This document shows positions 28,073 through 36,744 of a stretch of 52,539 nucleotides of DNA, one piece after another. The notes under the pieces are model-generated. The model had not been told where the DNA came from, ran no database searches, and saw only the letters and a list, made by a program, of their open reading frames with translations. Source of the DNA: Lachnospiraceae bacterium (GTDB lineage Bacteria > Bacillota > Clostridia > Lachnospirales > Lachnospiraceae); the NCBI GenBank assembly GCA_028692055.1, contig JAQUYA010000009.1, forward strand, positions 1 through 52,539, read 5' to 3'. Both the position numbers and the translations under genes were made by a program. Each line of letters begins with the position of its first letter. Positions within the stretch are counted from its first letter, which is position 1.

Positions 28073-28099
28073 GTGATATGAAAACGAGAAATGTGATAT
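28073..28099. promoter_or_regulatory. direct repeats, candidate AraC operator
   Basis: GTGATAT occurs at 28073-28079 and again at 28093-28099, 20 bp apart, each inside A-rich flanks (AAAGTGATATGAAA and AATGTGATATAAA). The proximal copy overlaps the -35 region of the AraC gene. Two half-sites on one helix face are what a monomeric double-HTH AraC protein binds. Confidence 0.4.
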
Positions 28100-28106
28100 A
28101 AACAAA

Positions 28107-28128
28107 CTTACTTTATCGATAAAATAAG
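28107..28128. promoter_or_regulatory. near-perfect palindrome upstream of the GH5 gene
   Basis: TTTATCGATAAA (28112-28123) is a perfect 12-bp palindrome. It is extended by CTTA and TAAG on the two sides with one mismatched pair. It lies about 65 bp before the leader hairpin of the GH5 gene and may bind a dimeric repressor. Confidence 0.35.
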
Positions 28129-28183
28129 CACCATGTGAAGCAGGAAATCAATTTTCAAACGCTTTTTAGGCATATTCAACGAT

Positions 28184-28217
28184 TGATTTTAAGTCGCGCA
28201 AAAGCGCGAAGATGGGA
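28184..28217 (+). promoter_or_regulatory. hairpin-AGATGGG leader module, copy 3 (GH5 gene)
   Basis: TGATT (28184-28188), five bases, then stem TCGCGC (28194-28199) with GCGCGA (28204-28209) over an AAAA loop. AGATGGGA (28210-28217) follows directly, and ATG 28226 lies nine bases after the GGG. No good -35 box is visible at the matching distance, so the promoter here is unclear. Confidence 0.6.
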
Positions 28218-28225
28218 GTTAAGTT

Positions 28226-29395
28226 ATGCATGTAAATGGAGTAAATCTTGGCAACTGGCTGGTATTGGAGAAATGGATGAATCCGGCATTGTTTGAGGGT
28301 ACCACAGCAGAGGATGAATATTATTTACCACGTCAGCTATCAAAGGAAGTATATGAGGCGAGAATTAAAATTCATCGTTCGGAGTATATTACAGAACGTG
28401 ATTTTACCAGAATCAAAAGCTGGGGAATGGATGCGGTACGTATTCCAGTTCCGTACTTTGTGTTTGGTGACAGAGAGCCATTTATTGGCTGTATTCCGGA
28501 ATTAGACAAAGCATTTAACTGGGCAGAAAAATATGAATTACAAATATTACTCGATTTGCACACAGCACCGGATGGACAGAATGGTTCTGATAATGGCGGT
28601 ATCTGTGGAGTATGTAAATGGGCACAGGAGCCAGACGAGGTGGAATTTGAATTAAGCGTACTGGAAAGACTTGCCGAAAGATATGGAAGCAGAAAAGGGT
28701 TGTGGGGAATTGAAATTTTAAATGAACCTGTGTTGGAAGGTATGTGGGCAGTTATGGATATTCAAAAGCGGTATCCACCGGCAGAACCTGCAAAAGCGGA
28801 AGGAAGCAAACCAAATACAACTGCTTTTATTCGCCAATTTTATCTGGACGCATATGACAGAATACGAAAATTTATGTCGGAAGAAAAATATGTGGTATTT
28901 CATGATGCCTTTGAATTAACCGCATGGAAAGATTTTATGCGTGAGGAAAAATATAAGAATGTAGTTCTGGACACCCACCAATACCTTATGATGGCAGAAC
29001 TGATGGGCTGTGAGCAGACGGTAGAAGGATATGTGAAGTATGTGGAAGACCATTTTGCAAAGGATATAGAAGAAATGCAGAATTATTTTCCGGTTATCTG
29101 TGGAGAGTGGTGTCTATTTAATTCTCTGGCATGCGGATGCGATACTCATGGTGGACAGAGTGTATTAAATGGAGTAGCAGGTGCTGAGGAGGAAAGCCTG
29201 TCTGCAGAGCAGAAAAAAGAGATCTATAATAAGGTGGCAAAGGCACAGCTTGCTGCGTGGAATAAAGGAAGTGGTCATTTTTACTGGAGCTACAAACTGT
29301 TAGTAGACACTGTAAATGAAAACGGATGGATAGGCTGGGACAGCTGGGATCTTGGTAGATGTATGGACTTTGGCTGGTTTGTAAATGGAAAATAG
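28226..29395 (+). CDS. glycoside hydrolase family 5 (exo-beta-glucanase-like)
   Basis: A 389-residue (beta/alpha)8-barrel enzyme without a signal peptide, so it probably cleaves imported beta-glucosides. It begins MHVNGVNLGNWLVLEKWMNP, typical of the GH5 exo-1,3-beta-glucanase branch. LLDLHTAPDGQNGSDNGG carries a conserved barrel-strand block, IEILNEPV supplies the acid/base glutamate and VICGEWCLF the nucleophile. The C-terminal WSYKLL...WDLG closes the active site. A GPH-type symporter gene follows after 30 bp, so uptake and cleavage are likely coupled in one transcript. Confidence 0.88.
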   Translation: MHVNGVNLGNWLVLEKWMNPALFEGTTAEDEYYLPRQLSKEVYEARIKIHRSEYITERDFTRIKSWGMDAVRIPVPYFVFGDREPFIGCIPELDKAFNWAEKYELQILLDLHTAPDGQNGSDNGGICGVCKWAQEPDEVEFELSVLERLAERYGSRKGLWGIEILNEPVLEGMWAVMDIQKRYPPAEPAKAEGSKPNTTAFIRQFYLDAYDRIRKFMSEEKYVVFHDAFELTAWKDFMREEKYKNVVLDTHQYLMMAELMGCEQTVEGYVKYVEDHFAKDIEEMQNYFPVICGEWCLFNSLACGCDTHGGQSVLNGVAGAEEESLSAEQKKEIYNKVAKAQLAAWNKGSGHFYWSYKLLVDTVNENGWIGWDSWDLGRCMDFGWFVNGK

Positions 29396-29425
29396 AAAAA
29401 ACAGGATGATACAAGGAGAATTACG

Positions 29426-30817
29426 ATGAATAAAAATATGGACTCAAATGCAAAACTTTCATTTTTAGAACGATTTGGTTATGGGGTGGGTGATTATGCA
29501 GGCAATTTAGTATATTCTGCAATCAGTGCATTTCTTTTGGTATATTATACCAATGTAATTGGTGCCAGCGCAGCGGCAGCAGCTTCCATTATTGCTGTCT
29601 CAAAGATTTTTGATGGTATTTCCGATTTGATTATGGGCTATATTATAGACCACACACATAGTAAATGGGGAAAGGCACGTCCCTGGATTGCAAGACTCTG
29701 CGTTCCGCTTGCGGTATGTACGGTATTAATGTTCAGTGTTCCGACGAGCTTTGTGGGAACCGCACAATTAGTGTACATGTTCTTAACCTATAATCTGGTA
29801 TCAACCATTTTCTATACTGGTATCAACGTACCATATGCAACCATGAATGGTCTTATGACAACGAATCAATATGAAAGAGGACTTCTTGGAAACTTCCGTA
29901 TGCTTCTTGCAACTGCCGGTACCATGACAATTAACACCGTTGTATTAAAGATGACTGCCGCATTTGGAGGTGGAAATCCTTATAGCCAACAAGGCTGGAC
30001 ACTTACCTTTATTGTATTAATGGCAGTGTTTGTAGTACTTAATCTGTTTATGTTTGCGACCTGCAAGGAAAGAGTTGTGGAAAAAACAGAAGAAGGAACA
30101 CAGAAAGAGCATATTTCCTTTGTAAAAGGAATTAAAGGACTTGTCAATAATAAGTATTGGATACTTTTGGTAATATGTCTGTTTGTTATGTACTTTATGA
30201 TGTCCTGTTTTTATGGTTCAGCCGTTTACTTTGCCCAATACAAATTAGGTGATGCGAATTATTTCACACCAATTTCAAATTATTTATCAATTGCACAAAT
30301 TGCAACGATGTTCTTTACACCGTTTATTATGAAGAAACTGAGTAAAAGAAACACCTTCCTGATTGGTATGATTATTGCATCTGCGGGATTTATTTTAACC
30401 GGATTTGGTACGAGCGTTATGTGGGTAAGTGCAATGTCTGTCATAAAGGGAATTGGATTTGGTTTTGGCGCTGCTACCATGTTTGGTATGCTGCAGGATG
30501 CAATTACATTTGGCGAATGGCAAAATGGTTATGGCACAGCCGGCATGGGAAATGCAGCCTCCTCCTTCTGTATGAAGGTTGGCTCCGGATTCGGTACGGC
30601 AGCACTTGGATGGATATTGCAAGCAGGTGGATTTCATGCAGAAGCAGCAACACAGAGCGCAGCCTCTTTAACTGCAATTACCTGGAGCTTCGTATGGGTT
30701 CCCGCAATTACCATGATCATCGCAGTTATCTGCCTGGTATTCTTTGATTTGGATAGAAAATATGAAAAAGCAGTTGCTGACCTCGCTGTAGGAAAGCATA
30801 AATGTGATAACGAATAA
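29426..30817 (+). CDS. GPH-family sugar:cation symporter (MFS_2)
   Basis: A 463-residue, 12-helix transporter. The N-terminal SFLERFGYGVGDYAGNLVYS and the loop DHTHSKWGKARPWI, corresponding to the conserved DxxxxxxGxxRPW segment after helix 2, are hallmarks of the glycoside-pentoside-hexuronide family (MelB, XynB-like). The substrate is most probably a beta-linked disaccharide, judged by the adjacent GH5 and GH2 genes; that is inference. SD AAGGAG is seven bases before ATG. It converges on the next gene with only 11 bp between stop codons. Confidence 0.9.
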   Translation: MNKNMDSNAKLSFLERFGYGVGDYAGNLVYSAISAFLLVYYTNVIGASAAAAASIIAVSKIFDGISDLIMGYIIDHTHSKWGKARPWIARLCVPLAVCTVLMFSVPTSFVGTAQLVYMFLTYNLVSTIFYTGINVPYATMNGLMTTNQYERGLLGNFRMLLATAGTMTINTVVLKMTAAFGGGNPYSQQGWTLTFIVLMAVFVVLNLFMFATCKERVVEKTEEGTQKEHISFVKGIKGLVNNKYWILLVICLFVMYFMMSCFYGSAVYFAQYKLGDANYFTPISNYLSIAQIATMFFTPFIMKKLSKRNTFLIGMIIASAGFILTGFGTSVMWVSAMSVIKGIGFGFGAATMFGMLQDAITFGEWQNGYGTAGMGNAASSFCMKVGSGFGTAALGWILQAGGFHAEAATQSAASLTAITWSFVWVPAITMIIAVICLVFFDLDRKYEKAVADLAVGKHKCDNE

Positions 30818-30828
30818 AAGCAGTAAAA

Positions 30829-31464
30829 TCACACTGTATGCCCCATAAGCTTATAGGTAATTGTCTGATTGAAGAAATGGATAAAAGGACCAAGAAAGAG
30901 AGCACATACTAAGGTTCCAATGCCTAAAAGACCGCCTGCAAGGAAACAGATGAGCGCACACAATACATCGTTGGACAAACGGCACCAAAAGTATGGAATA
31001 GGTAAATGCTCTGCCATAATAAGAGAAATACTGTCGTAAGGTGCAACACCCGAATTGGAGGCCTGATAAAGGGATACACCAAAGCTTACAACGGTAACGC
31101 CCACGAGCAGATACAGGGTGTGAGAAACAATACTTTGGGGAGTGGCAAGGACGAGTGGCAGTTTCGTATAGAAAAACGTAACAAAATAGGCCAGAAAAAA
31201 CCAGTTCACGATAGTGCCGGGTCCGATAAGCCGTTTTCCAAATAAAAATTCAATTACAAAAAAGAAAGTATTTAAAATTGCAGTAAGTGCAGCGTATTCC
31301 AAAGGAGTACGGTCTGCAAGTGCCATCATCATTGCCGAGAAAGGGTCGTTACCAAGTCCGGAAAGTTTAAAAATAGCAATCCCCAGTCCTAAAATAAGAT
31401 TACCGAGTAACATACCGATAAATCCTTTTGCTGTAATTTTAAAATTTATTGTATTTTGAGCCAT
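30829..31464 (-). CDS. YczE/YitT-like integral membrane protein
   Basis: A 211-residue protein with about five to six membrane helices. Two related halves each contain LGxGxxxxxxSGLGNDPFSA or VSFGVSLYQASNSGVAPYDSIS, a pattern known from YczE/YyaS and YitT membrane proteins of Firmicutes. The molecular role of the family is unclear. Neighbours give no strong hint: the GPH symporter converges on it and spoVT diverges from it. Confidence 0.75.
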   Translation of the reverse strand: MAQNTINFKITAKGFIGMLLGNLILGLGIAIFKLSGLGNDPFSAMMMALADRTPLEYAALTAILNTFFFVIEFLFGKRLIGPGTIVNWFFLAYFVTFFYTKLPLVLATPQSIVSHTLYLLVGVTVVSFGVSLYQASNSGVAPYDSISLIMAEHLPIPYFWCRLSNDVLCALICFLAGGLLGIGTLVCALFLGPFIHFFNQTITYKLMGHTV

Positions 31465-31635
31465 TTCTAAAATCTCCTATGTTATGTATGATATATGCTG
31501 CGTTTCCTAATTATAACATGTTTTGCGTTGATTAGAGAAATAAAACAAAAAAATATAGGTATAATAAACCTTCCTTTACAGATAATAGTAGCAAAGACAA
31601 AAAATACTATTTGACGTAAATGGAGGTTTATTAAA

Positions 31636-32181
31636 ATGAAAGCAACGGGAATTGTAAGACGAATAGATGACTTAGGACGTGTGGTAATACCGAAGGAAAT
31701 AAGAAGAACATTGCGAATTCGGGAAAGTGACCCACTTGAAATATTCACAGACCGGGAAGGCGAAATCATTCTGAAAAAATATTCACCAATTGGGGAAATA
31801 ACACCATTTGCAAAGCAGTATGCGGAAAGCATGGCACAAGTGTCAGGGCATACGGCAGTAATTGCGGACCGTGACCAGTTTATTGCAGTTGCAGGTGGTT
31901 ATAAGGAATTGCTTGGACGCTCCATTAGTAAAGATTTGGAAGAAAAGCTGAATAATCGTGAAAATGTAATCGCAACGCGGGGAGAGAAAGAGTTTATTCC
32001 AATTGCGCTTGATGATATAGGCGACTATATGCATGAAGCAGTTGCTCCTATTATTTGTGAAGGTGACATTATTGGTGCAGTAGCTTTACTTGGAAACGGC
32101 GAGAGAGAAAAGATGGGCGATGTAGAACAAAAATTAGTCTTGGCAGCAGCAGGATTTTTAGGAAGACAGATGGAACAATAG
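31636..32181 (+). CDS. spoVT: SpoVT, AbrB-type sporulation regulator
   Basis: A 181-residue protein with the full-length SpoVT layout. Residues 1-50 are an AbrB swapped-hairpin DNA-binding domain (MKATGIVRRIDDLGRVVIPKEI), and residues ~55-178 are a GAF-like domain. In B. subtilis SpoVT modulates sigma-G-dependent genes in the forespore. The strong SD GGAGG lies ten bases before ATG. Its presence with spoVG supports an endospore-forming host. Confidence 0.95.
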   Translation: MKATGIVRRIDDLGRVVIPKEIRRTLRIRESDPLEIFTDREGEIILKKYSPIGEITPFAKQYAESMAQVSGHTAVIADRDQFIAVAGGYKELLGRSISKDLEEKLNNRENVIATRGEKEFIPIALDDIGDYMHEAVAPIICEGDIIGAVALLGNGEREKMGDVEQKLVLAAAGFLGRQMEQ

Positions 32182-32208
32182 GAAAAACAAAGAATTTGTA
32201 AACAGGAT

Positions 32209-32234
32209 CCACAATGGTACAAGCACCATTGTGG
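32209..32234 (+). terminator. hairpin after spoVT
   Basis: A perfect 10-bp stem, CCACAATGGT with its complement, over a 6-base loop. The T-tract is weak (GCTCTGCTATTTT), so termination may be partial. Confidence 0.6.
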
Positions 32235-32323
32235 GCTCTGCTATTTTGTGTTATTATAGAGCTCATACATGAATAGAGGGGAGAGCATTTACTTGAGTAA
32301 AACAGTAGAATGCAAAAGGAAAT

Positions 32324-33412
32324 TTGCAATATAAATGGACATATGAAAAATGGCGATTTCTGATATTAAAATATTTATCCTACATTGTTGGAATTATTTT
32401 TTTGCTGGAATTAGTAGTTCTTATTTATGTTAAAAGAGTAGATTTACTGGTAACGAATACAAGGACATATTTATTAAAATATATGATGCTTCCTATACTG
32501 ACGAATAGCGTGAGCTTGTTTTTTGGGTATTATTTACTGAAAAAGGAAACCATTTCAGATAGAATAAAGAACTATGTTCCGCTGGCATGTGTATTGGTTT
32601 TTTGCTTTGTAATTTCGACCGTACATAATTTTTTTCTGATTACAGCTAGTATTTTTGTGATTCCAGTTATGCTGTCTTCTTTTTATGGAAGTAAAAGGAT
32701 TACAACAGCTACGCTTTTCATGAGTGTTCTGTTACTCTTGAATTGTACCCTGTCTACAGGATTTGACGCAAATGATGCAAATTTTCACATGCGGATTATG
32801 AATGGTATGGTGGCATTCTGTCTTCTTATTTCTTCTTATTTATTAAGTATTATGATGATGAAATATGCAAAGGAAAAAGAAACAGAATTAAGTGAAAGTA
32901 TTCGCTCTGCCTATCAATTAGAAGAACAGTTAAAGAAGGACCCGTTGACGGGATTATATAATCATTCTAATTTCTACGCCTATCTGGAGGACGGAATTAT
33001 TCACGCAGAGGAACAACGCAATAAGGTCTGTCTTGCCGTACTGGATATTGATTTCTTTAAAAAAGTGAATGATACTTATGGTCATGAGAGAGGAAATGTT
33101 GTTTTAACAGGACTGTCAGAATTATTAATCAAATATTGTGAGGAATATGGTCATGCATGTCGATATGGAGGAGAAGAATTTTCTCTTGTGTTTAAGGAAT
33201 TAGAGATTTCAGAGGTATATAGACGTATGGAAAAGCTGCGTAAAGAAATTGAGGAACAGACTTATATCACGAACGTTCATATTACTATAAGTATAGGCAT
33301 TGCAGAATATAAAAGTGGAATGACAGCACAGGAATTATTTGATAATGCAGATAAAGCAATGTACCTGGCAAAGAAAAATGGCAGAAATCAGGTAGTCGTA
33401 TATACGGATTAG
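32324..33412 (+). CDS. membrane-bound GGDEF diguanylate cyclase
   Basis: A 362-residue protein with five or six N-terminal membrane helices (residues ~10-185), a short coiled linker, and a GGDEF domain from about residue 205 (DPLTGLYNH). The active site RYGGEEF is intact, so it should make cyclic di-GMP. The usual inhibitory RxxD site five residues before GGEEF is absent, suggesting no classical product inhibition. No ATG is available before residue 50. TTG 32324, preceded by AAAGGA at a slightly short distance, is taken as the start. It is a lone gene followed by a methyltransferase gene 67 bp later. Confidence 0.88.
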   Translation: MQYKWTYEKWRFLILKYLSYIVGIIFLLELVVLIYVKRVDLLVTNTRTYLLKYMMLPILTNSVSLFFGYYLLKKETISDRIKNYVPLACVLVFCFVISTVHNFFLITASIFVIPVMLSSFYGSKRITTATLFMSVLLLLNCTLSTGFDANDANFHMRIMNGMVAFCLLISSYLLSIMMMKYAKEKETELSESIRSAYQLEEQLKKDPLTGLYNHSNFYAYLEDGIIHAEEQRNKVCLAVLDIDFFKKVNDTYGHERGNVVLTGLSELLIKYCEEYGHACRYGGEEFSLVFKELEISEVYRRMEKLRKEIEEQTYITNVHITISIGIAEYKSGMTAQELFDNADKAMYLAKKNGRNQVVVYTD

Positions 33413-33479
33413 GAACTTATGAGTGCCAGATAAATATAGAACCGGGAAACAATATGCAGTTGTGAAAAAGGGGTAAACT

Positions 33480-34976
33480 TTGATAAAACAATGCTATAAA
33501 GAGATACAAGAGAAGAATGATGTTCGTCAAAACTTAAGTAATCTTCGCAAAGAAATAAAAGACGAGGAAGAAAAAGAGAAATTTATTGAATTATTAGATG
33601 GAGAATATGAAACACTTTTGACGCTTTTACAACATGAAGATGCAAAAACACGTAAGAATGATGCGCTTCTGATGGGCGATTTAGGGTTTCAGGAATTTTT
33701 AGAACCCCTCTATCAGGCATATTGCAAAGAAGAGCAGCTTTTTATCAAAAGTGCTTATTTGCAGGCAATGAAGCAAATGGATTATCGAAATTATATAGAC
33801 ATATTTAAAAATAAAATGACAGAACTGTCACAAATAGAACTGAATGACAGTAACCGTAAGCATATCACAGAGGAGATGCGAATTTTATCCGATTTACTCG
33901 TTACGATAGAAGGGGTAAAGATGCATCCTTTTATTGGCAGTCATGTCATGTCGGATATTATGCTTATGACAAACCGGCGTCATATAGATGTTACACTGCA
34001 GCAGTTAAAAGAAATTTTGACTCTGGATACCAGTAAGGCAAAAATGATGAATGCGGGTATTCGTATTACCGAAAACTGTCTGGATAAAATATTGCCAATT
34101 CGTACTTACCAGGAACTTTTATTTCTGGTAAACGGAATGAAAACCTGTGAGATGAATCCAGAAGCTGCAGCAAGGACAATCGTCGAATCCAGGCTTATGG
34201 ATTTTCTGGAAACGCGTCATAGAGGGAAAGCACCCTTCTATTTCCGTGTAGAACTAAAAAGTAAGATGCCACTAGATAGGAAAAGCATATTTACCAAAAA
34301 GCTTTCCGCACAAATCGAGCAGCTATCTAATCGAGCACTTATCAATACGACTTCACAATATGAGTTTGAAATACGTCTGATTGAAAATAAAGAAGGAAAA
34401 TGCAATGTATTGGTAAAATTATTTACCATACCGGATGAGAGATTTTCCTATCGCAGGGAAGTCGTTCCAACCAGTATGAAACCCACTAATGCGGCACTGC
34501 TTGTAGCATTGGCAAAAGAATATATGATAGAAGATGCGCGTGTACTAGATCCGTTCTGCGGTGTTGGAACTATGCTGATTGAGCGTCAGAAAGTGGTTCC
34601 GGCAAATACTTCGTATGGTATCGATATTATGCCGGCGGCGATTGAGGGAGCACGAATCAATACCGATGCGTCGGGACAAATTATTCATTACATTAATAAA
34701 AATTATTTTGATTTTACCCATGAATATTTATTTGATGAGATTTTCACCAATATGCCGTTTGCCATTGGGCATAAGACAGAAGATGAGATTTATGAAATCT
34801 ATGAGCAGTTTTTTGAAAAGACAGCCACCCATCTGGAACAGAATGGAACGATTATTATGTACACACATAATAGGGAATATGTGCGAAAGCTTGCTCCGAA
34901 AAATGCATATCAGATTATAAGGGAAATAGAGATTAATATTCGAGAAGAAACTTTTTTAATAATTATGAAAAAATAA
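33480..34976 (+). CDS. HEAT-like plus RNA-methyltransferase-type fusion protein
   Basis: A 498-residue protein. Residues ~1-200 are helical and resemble HEAT repeats (LLTLLQHEDAKTRKNDALLMGDLG). Residues ~245-325 resemble a THUMP-like or ferredoxin-like substrate domain. A class I methyltransferase domain begins near residue 355 with LDPFCGVGTMLIER. That motif I is characteristic of the UPF0020/TrmN/RlmKL group, which modifies guanine or adenine in RNA. The catalytic N-P-P-F/Y position reads NMPF here. The start is TTG 33480 with AAGGGG seven bases upstream. The target RNA is unknown. Confidence 0.75.
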   Translation: MIKQCYKEIQEKNDVRQNLSNLRKEIKDEEEKEKFIELLDGEYETLLTLLQHEDAKTRKNDALLMGDLGFQEFLEPLYQAYCKEEQLFIKSAYLQAMKQMDYRNYIDIFKNKMTELSQIELNDSNRKHITEEMRILSDLLVTIEGVKMHPFIGSHVMSDIMLMTNRRHIDVTLQQLKEILTLDTSKAKMMNAGIRITENCLDKILPIRTYQELLFLVNGMKTCEMNPEAAARTIVESRLMDFLETRHRGKAPFYFRVELKSKMPLDRKSIFTKKLSAQIEQLSNRALINTTSQYEFEIRLIENKEGKCNVLVKLFTIPDERFSYRREVVPTSMKPTNAALLVALAKEYMIEDARVLDPFCGVGTMLIERQKVVPANTSYGIDIMPAAIEGARINTDASGQIIHYINKNYFDFTHEYLFDEIFTNMPFAIGHKTEDEIYEIYEQFFEKTATHLEQNGTIIMYTHNREYVRKLAPKNAYQIIREIEINIREETFLIIMKK

Positions 34977-34996
34977 TTGAGGCATCATTTAAACAT

Positions 34997-35030
34997 AACA
35001 GGAACATTCGCAAGGATGTTCCTGTTGTGT
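34997..35030 (+). terminator. rho-independent terminator
   Basis: An 11-bp perfect stem, AACAGGAACAT with its complement, around an 8-base loop, followed by GTGTTTTG. It closes the methyltransferase gene before the sugar-transport operon. Confidence 0.8.
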
Positions 35031-35050
35031 TTTGTAAAACATGTATAAAA

Positions 35051-35081
35051 TACCACCCTTAAACATAAATCTACCACCCTT
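35051..35081 (+). promoter_or_regulatory. two direct TACCACCCTT repeats, candidate response-regulator operator
   Basis: TACCACCCTT stands at 35051-35060 and identically at 35072-35081, 21 bp apart, two helical turns. The downstream copy touches the expected -35 position of the promoter whose TATAAT lies at 35102-35107. AraC-type response regulators of the YesN class activate from such tandem sites, and one is encoded 4.7 kb downstream in the same locus. Confidence 0.55.
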
Positions 35082-35101
35082 TTTGCACAAAAATATTCTG
35101 C

Positions 35102-35107
35102 TATAAT
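35102..35107 (+). promoter_or_regulatory. -10 element of the sugar ABC transporter operon
   Basis: TATAAT preceded by TTCTGC, with only a poor -35 (CTTTTT) 17 bases upstream. A weak -35 with operator repeats beside it fits an activator-dependent promoter. Confidence 0.6.
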
Positions 35108-35210
35108 TAGGATTATAAAGAAACATGTCTAATGAAAATTCAAAAACAAAAAAAATAAGCAACATATATGAGAACTTGTTTCAATATAAAAGAAAGGTGT
35201 GGGTAATAAA

Positions 35211-36722
35211 ATGAATGATGTAATTGTCGCCATGGAAAATATAAATAAGAGCTTTCCGGGAGTCAAAGCTTTGGATAATGTAAAGTTTGAACTTCGTTCG
35301 GGTGAAGTCATGGCGCTATTGGGAGAAAATGGAGCTGGAAAGTCCACGTTGATGAAAATATTAAGTGGTGTATACACAAGAGATTCAGGTACCATGAGCA
35401 TCTTTGGCAAAGAGTATGAGGATTTGACACCGAAGCAGGCACAAGAAGTTGGAGTTGCCATCATACACCAGGAATTAAATATGTGTAAGCATTTATCAGT
35501 TGCGGAAAACATGTTTTTGGGAAGAGAAAAAAGAGGAAAACTGATTCTTAAGAATACGGAAATGGAAGAAGAAGCAAAACGTATTCTGGATGATTTAAAG
35601 ATTGATATTAATCCGAAGCAGGCGGTTGGTGAATTGCCGGTGTCCAAACAACAGATGGTAGAAATCGCAAAAGCTCTTTCCATTAATGCCAAGATACTGA
35701 TTATGGACGAACCAACTTCTGCATTAACGGCAAAGGAAATTGAAGAATTATTTCGCATTATTCGCAAATTAAAGGAAAATGGTTGCGGAATTGTATATAT
35801 CTCACATCGATTGGAAGAATTGCAGCATATTGTCGACAGAGTAACCATCATGAGAGATGGACAGTACATAACTTCCATGAATTTTGCAGATACAACCATG
35901 GATCAGATTATTACCAATATGGTTGGGCGTGAAATCAAGGAAAAATTTCCAAGAGTTGAATGCAAAAAAGGGAAAAAGGTCTTTGAGGTAAAAAACCTAA
36001 ATGCGGGTAGAATGGTTCGCAATGTTGCTTTTTCCGTATATGAGGGCGAAATTGTTGGATTTGCAGGCTTGATGGGAGCCGGAAGAACTGAAACGACAAG
36101 AGCAATCTTCGGTGTCGATGCGAAGGAAAGCGGTGAGTTTTATCTGGATGGTAAAGAAATTAAAATTAATTGCCCTATGGATGCAATCAGAGCGGGTGTC
36201 GTACTTGCGCCAGAGGACCGCAAGAAAGACGGACTGTGTACCAAACTTAGCATTCGTGACAATCTGACACTTCCAAATCTCGATTTGGTATGTAATAAGC
36301 TTCAGGTGGTGGATAACAGGAAGGAAAAAGAGCTTTGTGATAAAGCAGTAGAAGACTTGAAGATTAAGACACCAAATGTAGAAATTGATGCAGGTAACTT
36401 ATCCGGTGGAAATCAGCAAAAAGTAGTCGTTGGTAAATGGCTTGCCAGAGATTCCAGAGTTGTTATCTTTGATGAACCAACCAGAGGAATTGATGTAGGA
36501 GCAAAGGTTGAGATATATAACCTGATGAATAAACTCAAGAAGCAGGGAATTGCAGTCGTATTTGTTTCCTCTGAAATGCCGGAAGTAATGGGCATCGCAG
36601 ACAGAATTATCGTTATGTGTGATGGCAGAATTACAGGCGAAGTAATGGCGGAAACAGCTTCACAAAATGAAATCTTAACCTTAGCTACAAGCTTTGAAAA
36701 TAAAATGATAAAAGACAACTGA
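35211..36722 (+). CDS. sugar ABC transporter ATP-binding protein (RbsA/MglA type)
   Basis: A 503-residue protein with two fused nucleotide-binding domains, as in RbsA, MglA and XylG. Domain 1 has Walker A GENGAGKST, ELPVSKQQ and Walker B ILIMDEPT. Domain 2 has the usual degenerate P-loop GLMGAGRTE, an intact LSGGNQQK and Walker B VVIFDEPTRGID. It powers import of a pentose, galactose or related sugar together with the permease and binding protein encoded next. ATG 35211 (MNDVIVAMEN) is preferred over GTG 35199, which has no room for an SD. It is the first gene of the operon. Confidence 0.93.
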   Translation: MNDVIVAMENINKSFPGVKALDNVKFELRSGEVMALLGENGAGKSTLMKILSGVYTRDSGTMSIFGKEYEDLTPKQAQEVGVAIIHQELNMCKHLSVAENMFLGREKRGKLILKNTEMEEEAKRILDDLKIDINPKQAVGELPVSKQQMVEIAKALSINAKILIMDEPTSALTAKEIEELFRIIRKLKENGCGIVYISHRLEELQHIVDRVTIMRDGQYITSMNFADTTMDQIITNMVGREIKEKFPRVECKKGKKVFEVKNLNAGRMVRNVAFSVYEGEIVGFAGLMGAGRTETTRAIFGVDAKESGEFYLDGKEIKINCPMDAIRAGVVLAPEDRKKDGLCTKLSIRDNLTLPNLDLVCNKLQVVDNRKEKELCDKAVEDLKIKTPNVEIDAGNLSGGNQQKVVVGKWLARDSRVVIFDEPTRGIDVGAKVEIYNLMNKLKKQGIAVVFVSSEMPEVMGIADRIIVMCDGRITGEVMAETASQNEILTLATSFENKMIKDN

Positions 36723-36744
36723 TTTGTTGAGGAGGAAACTAGAA

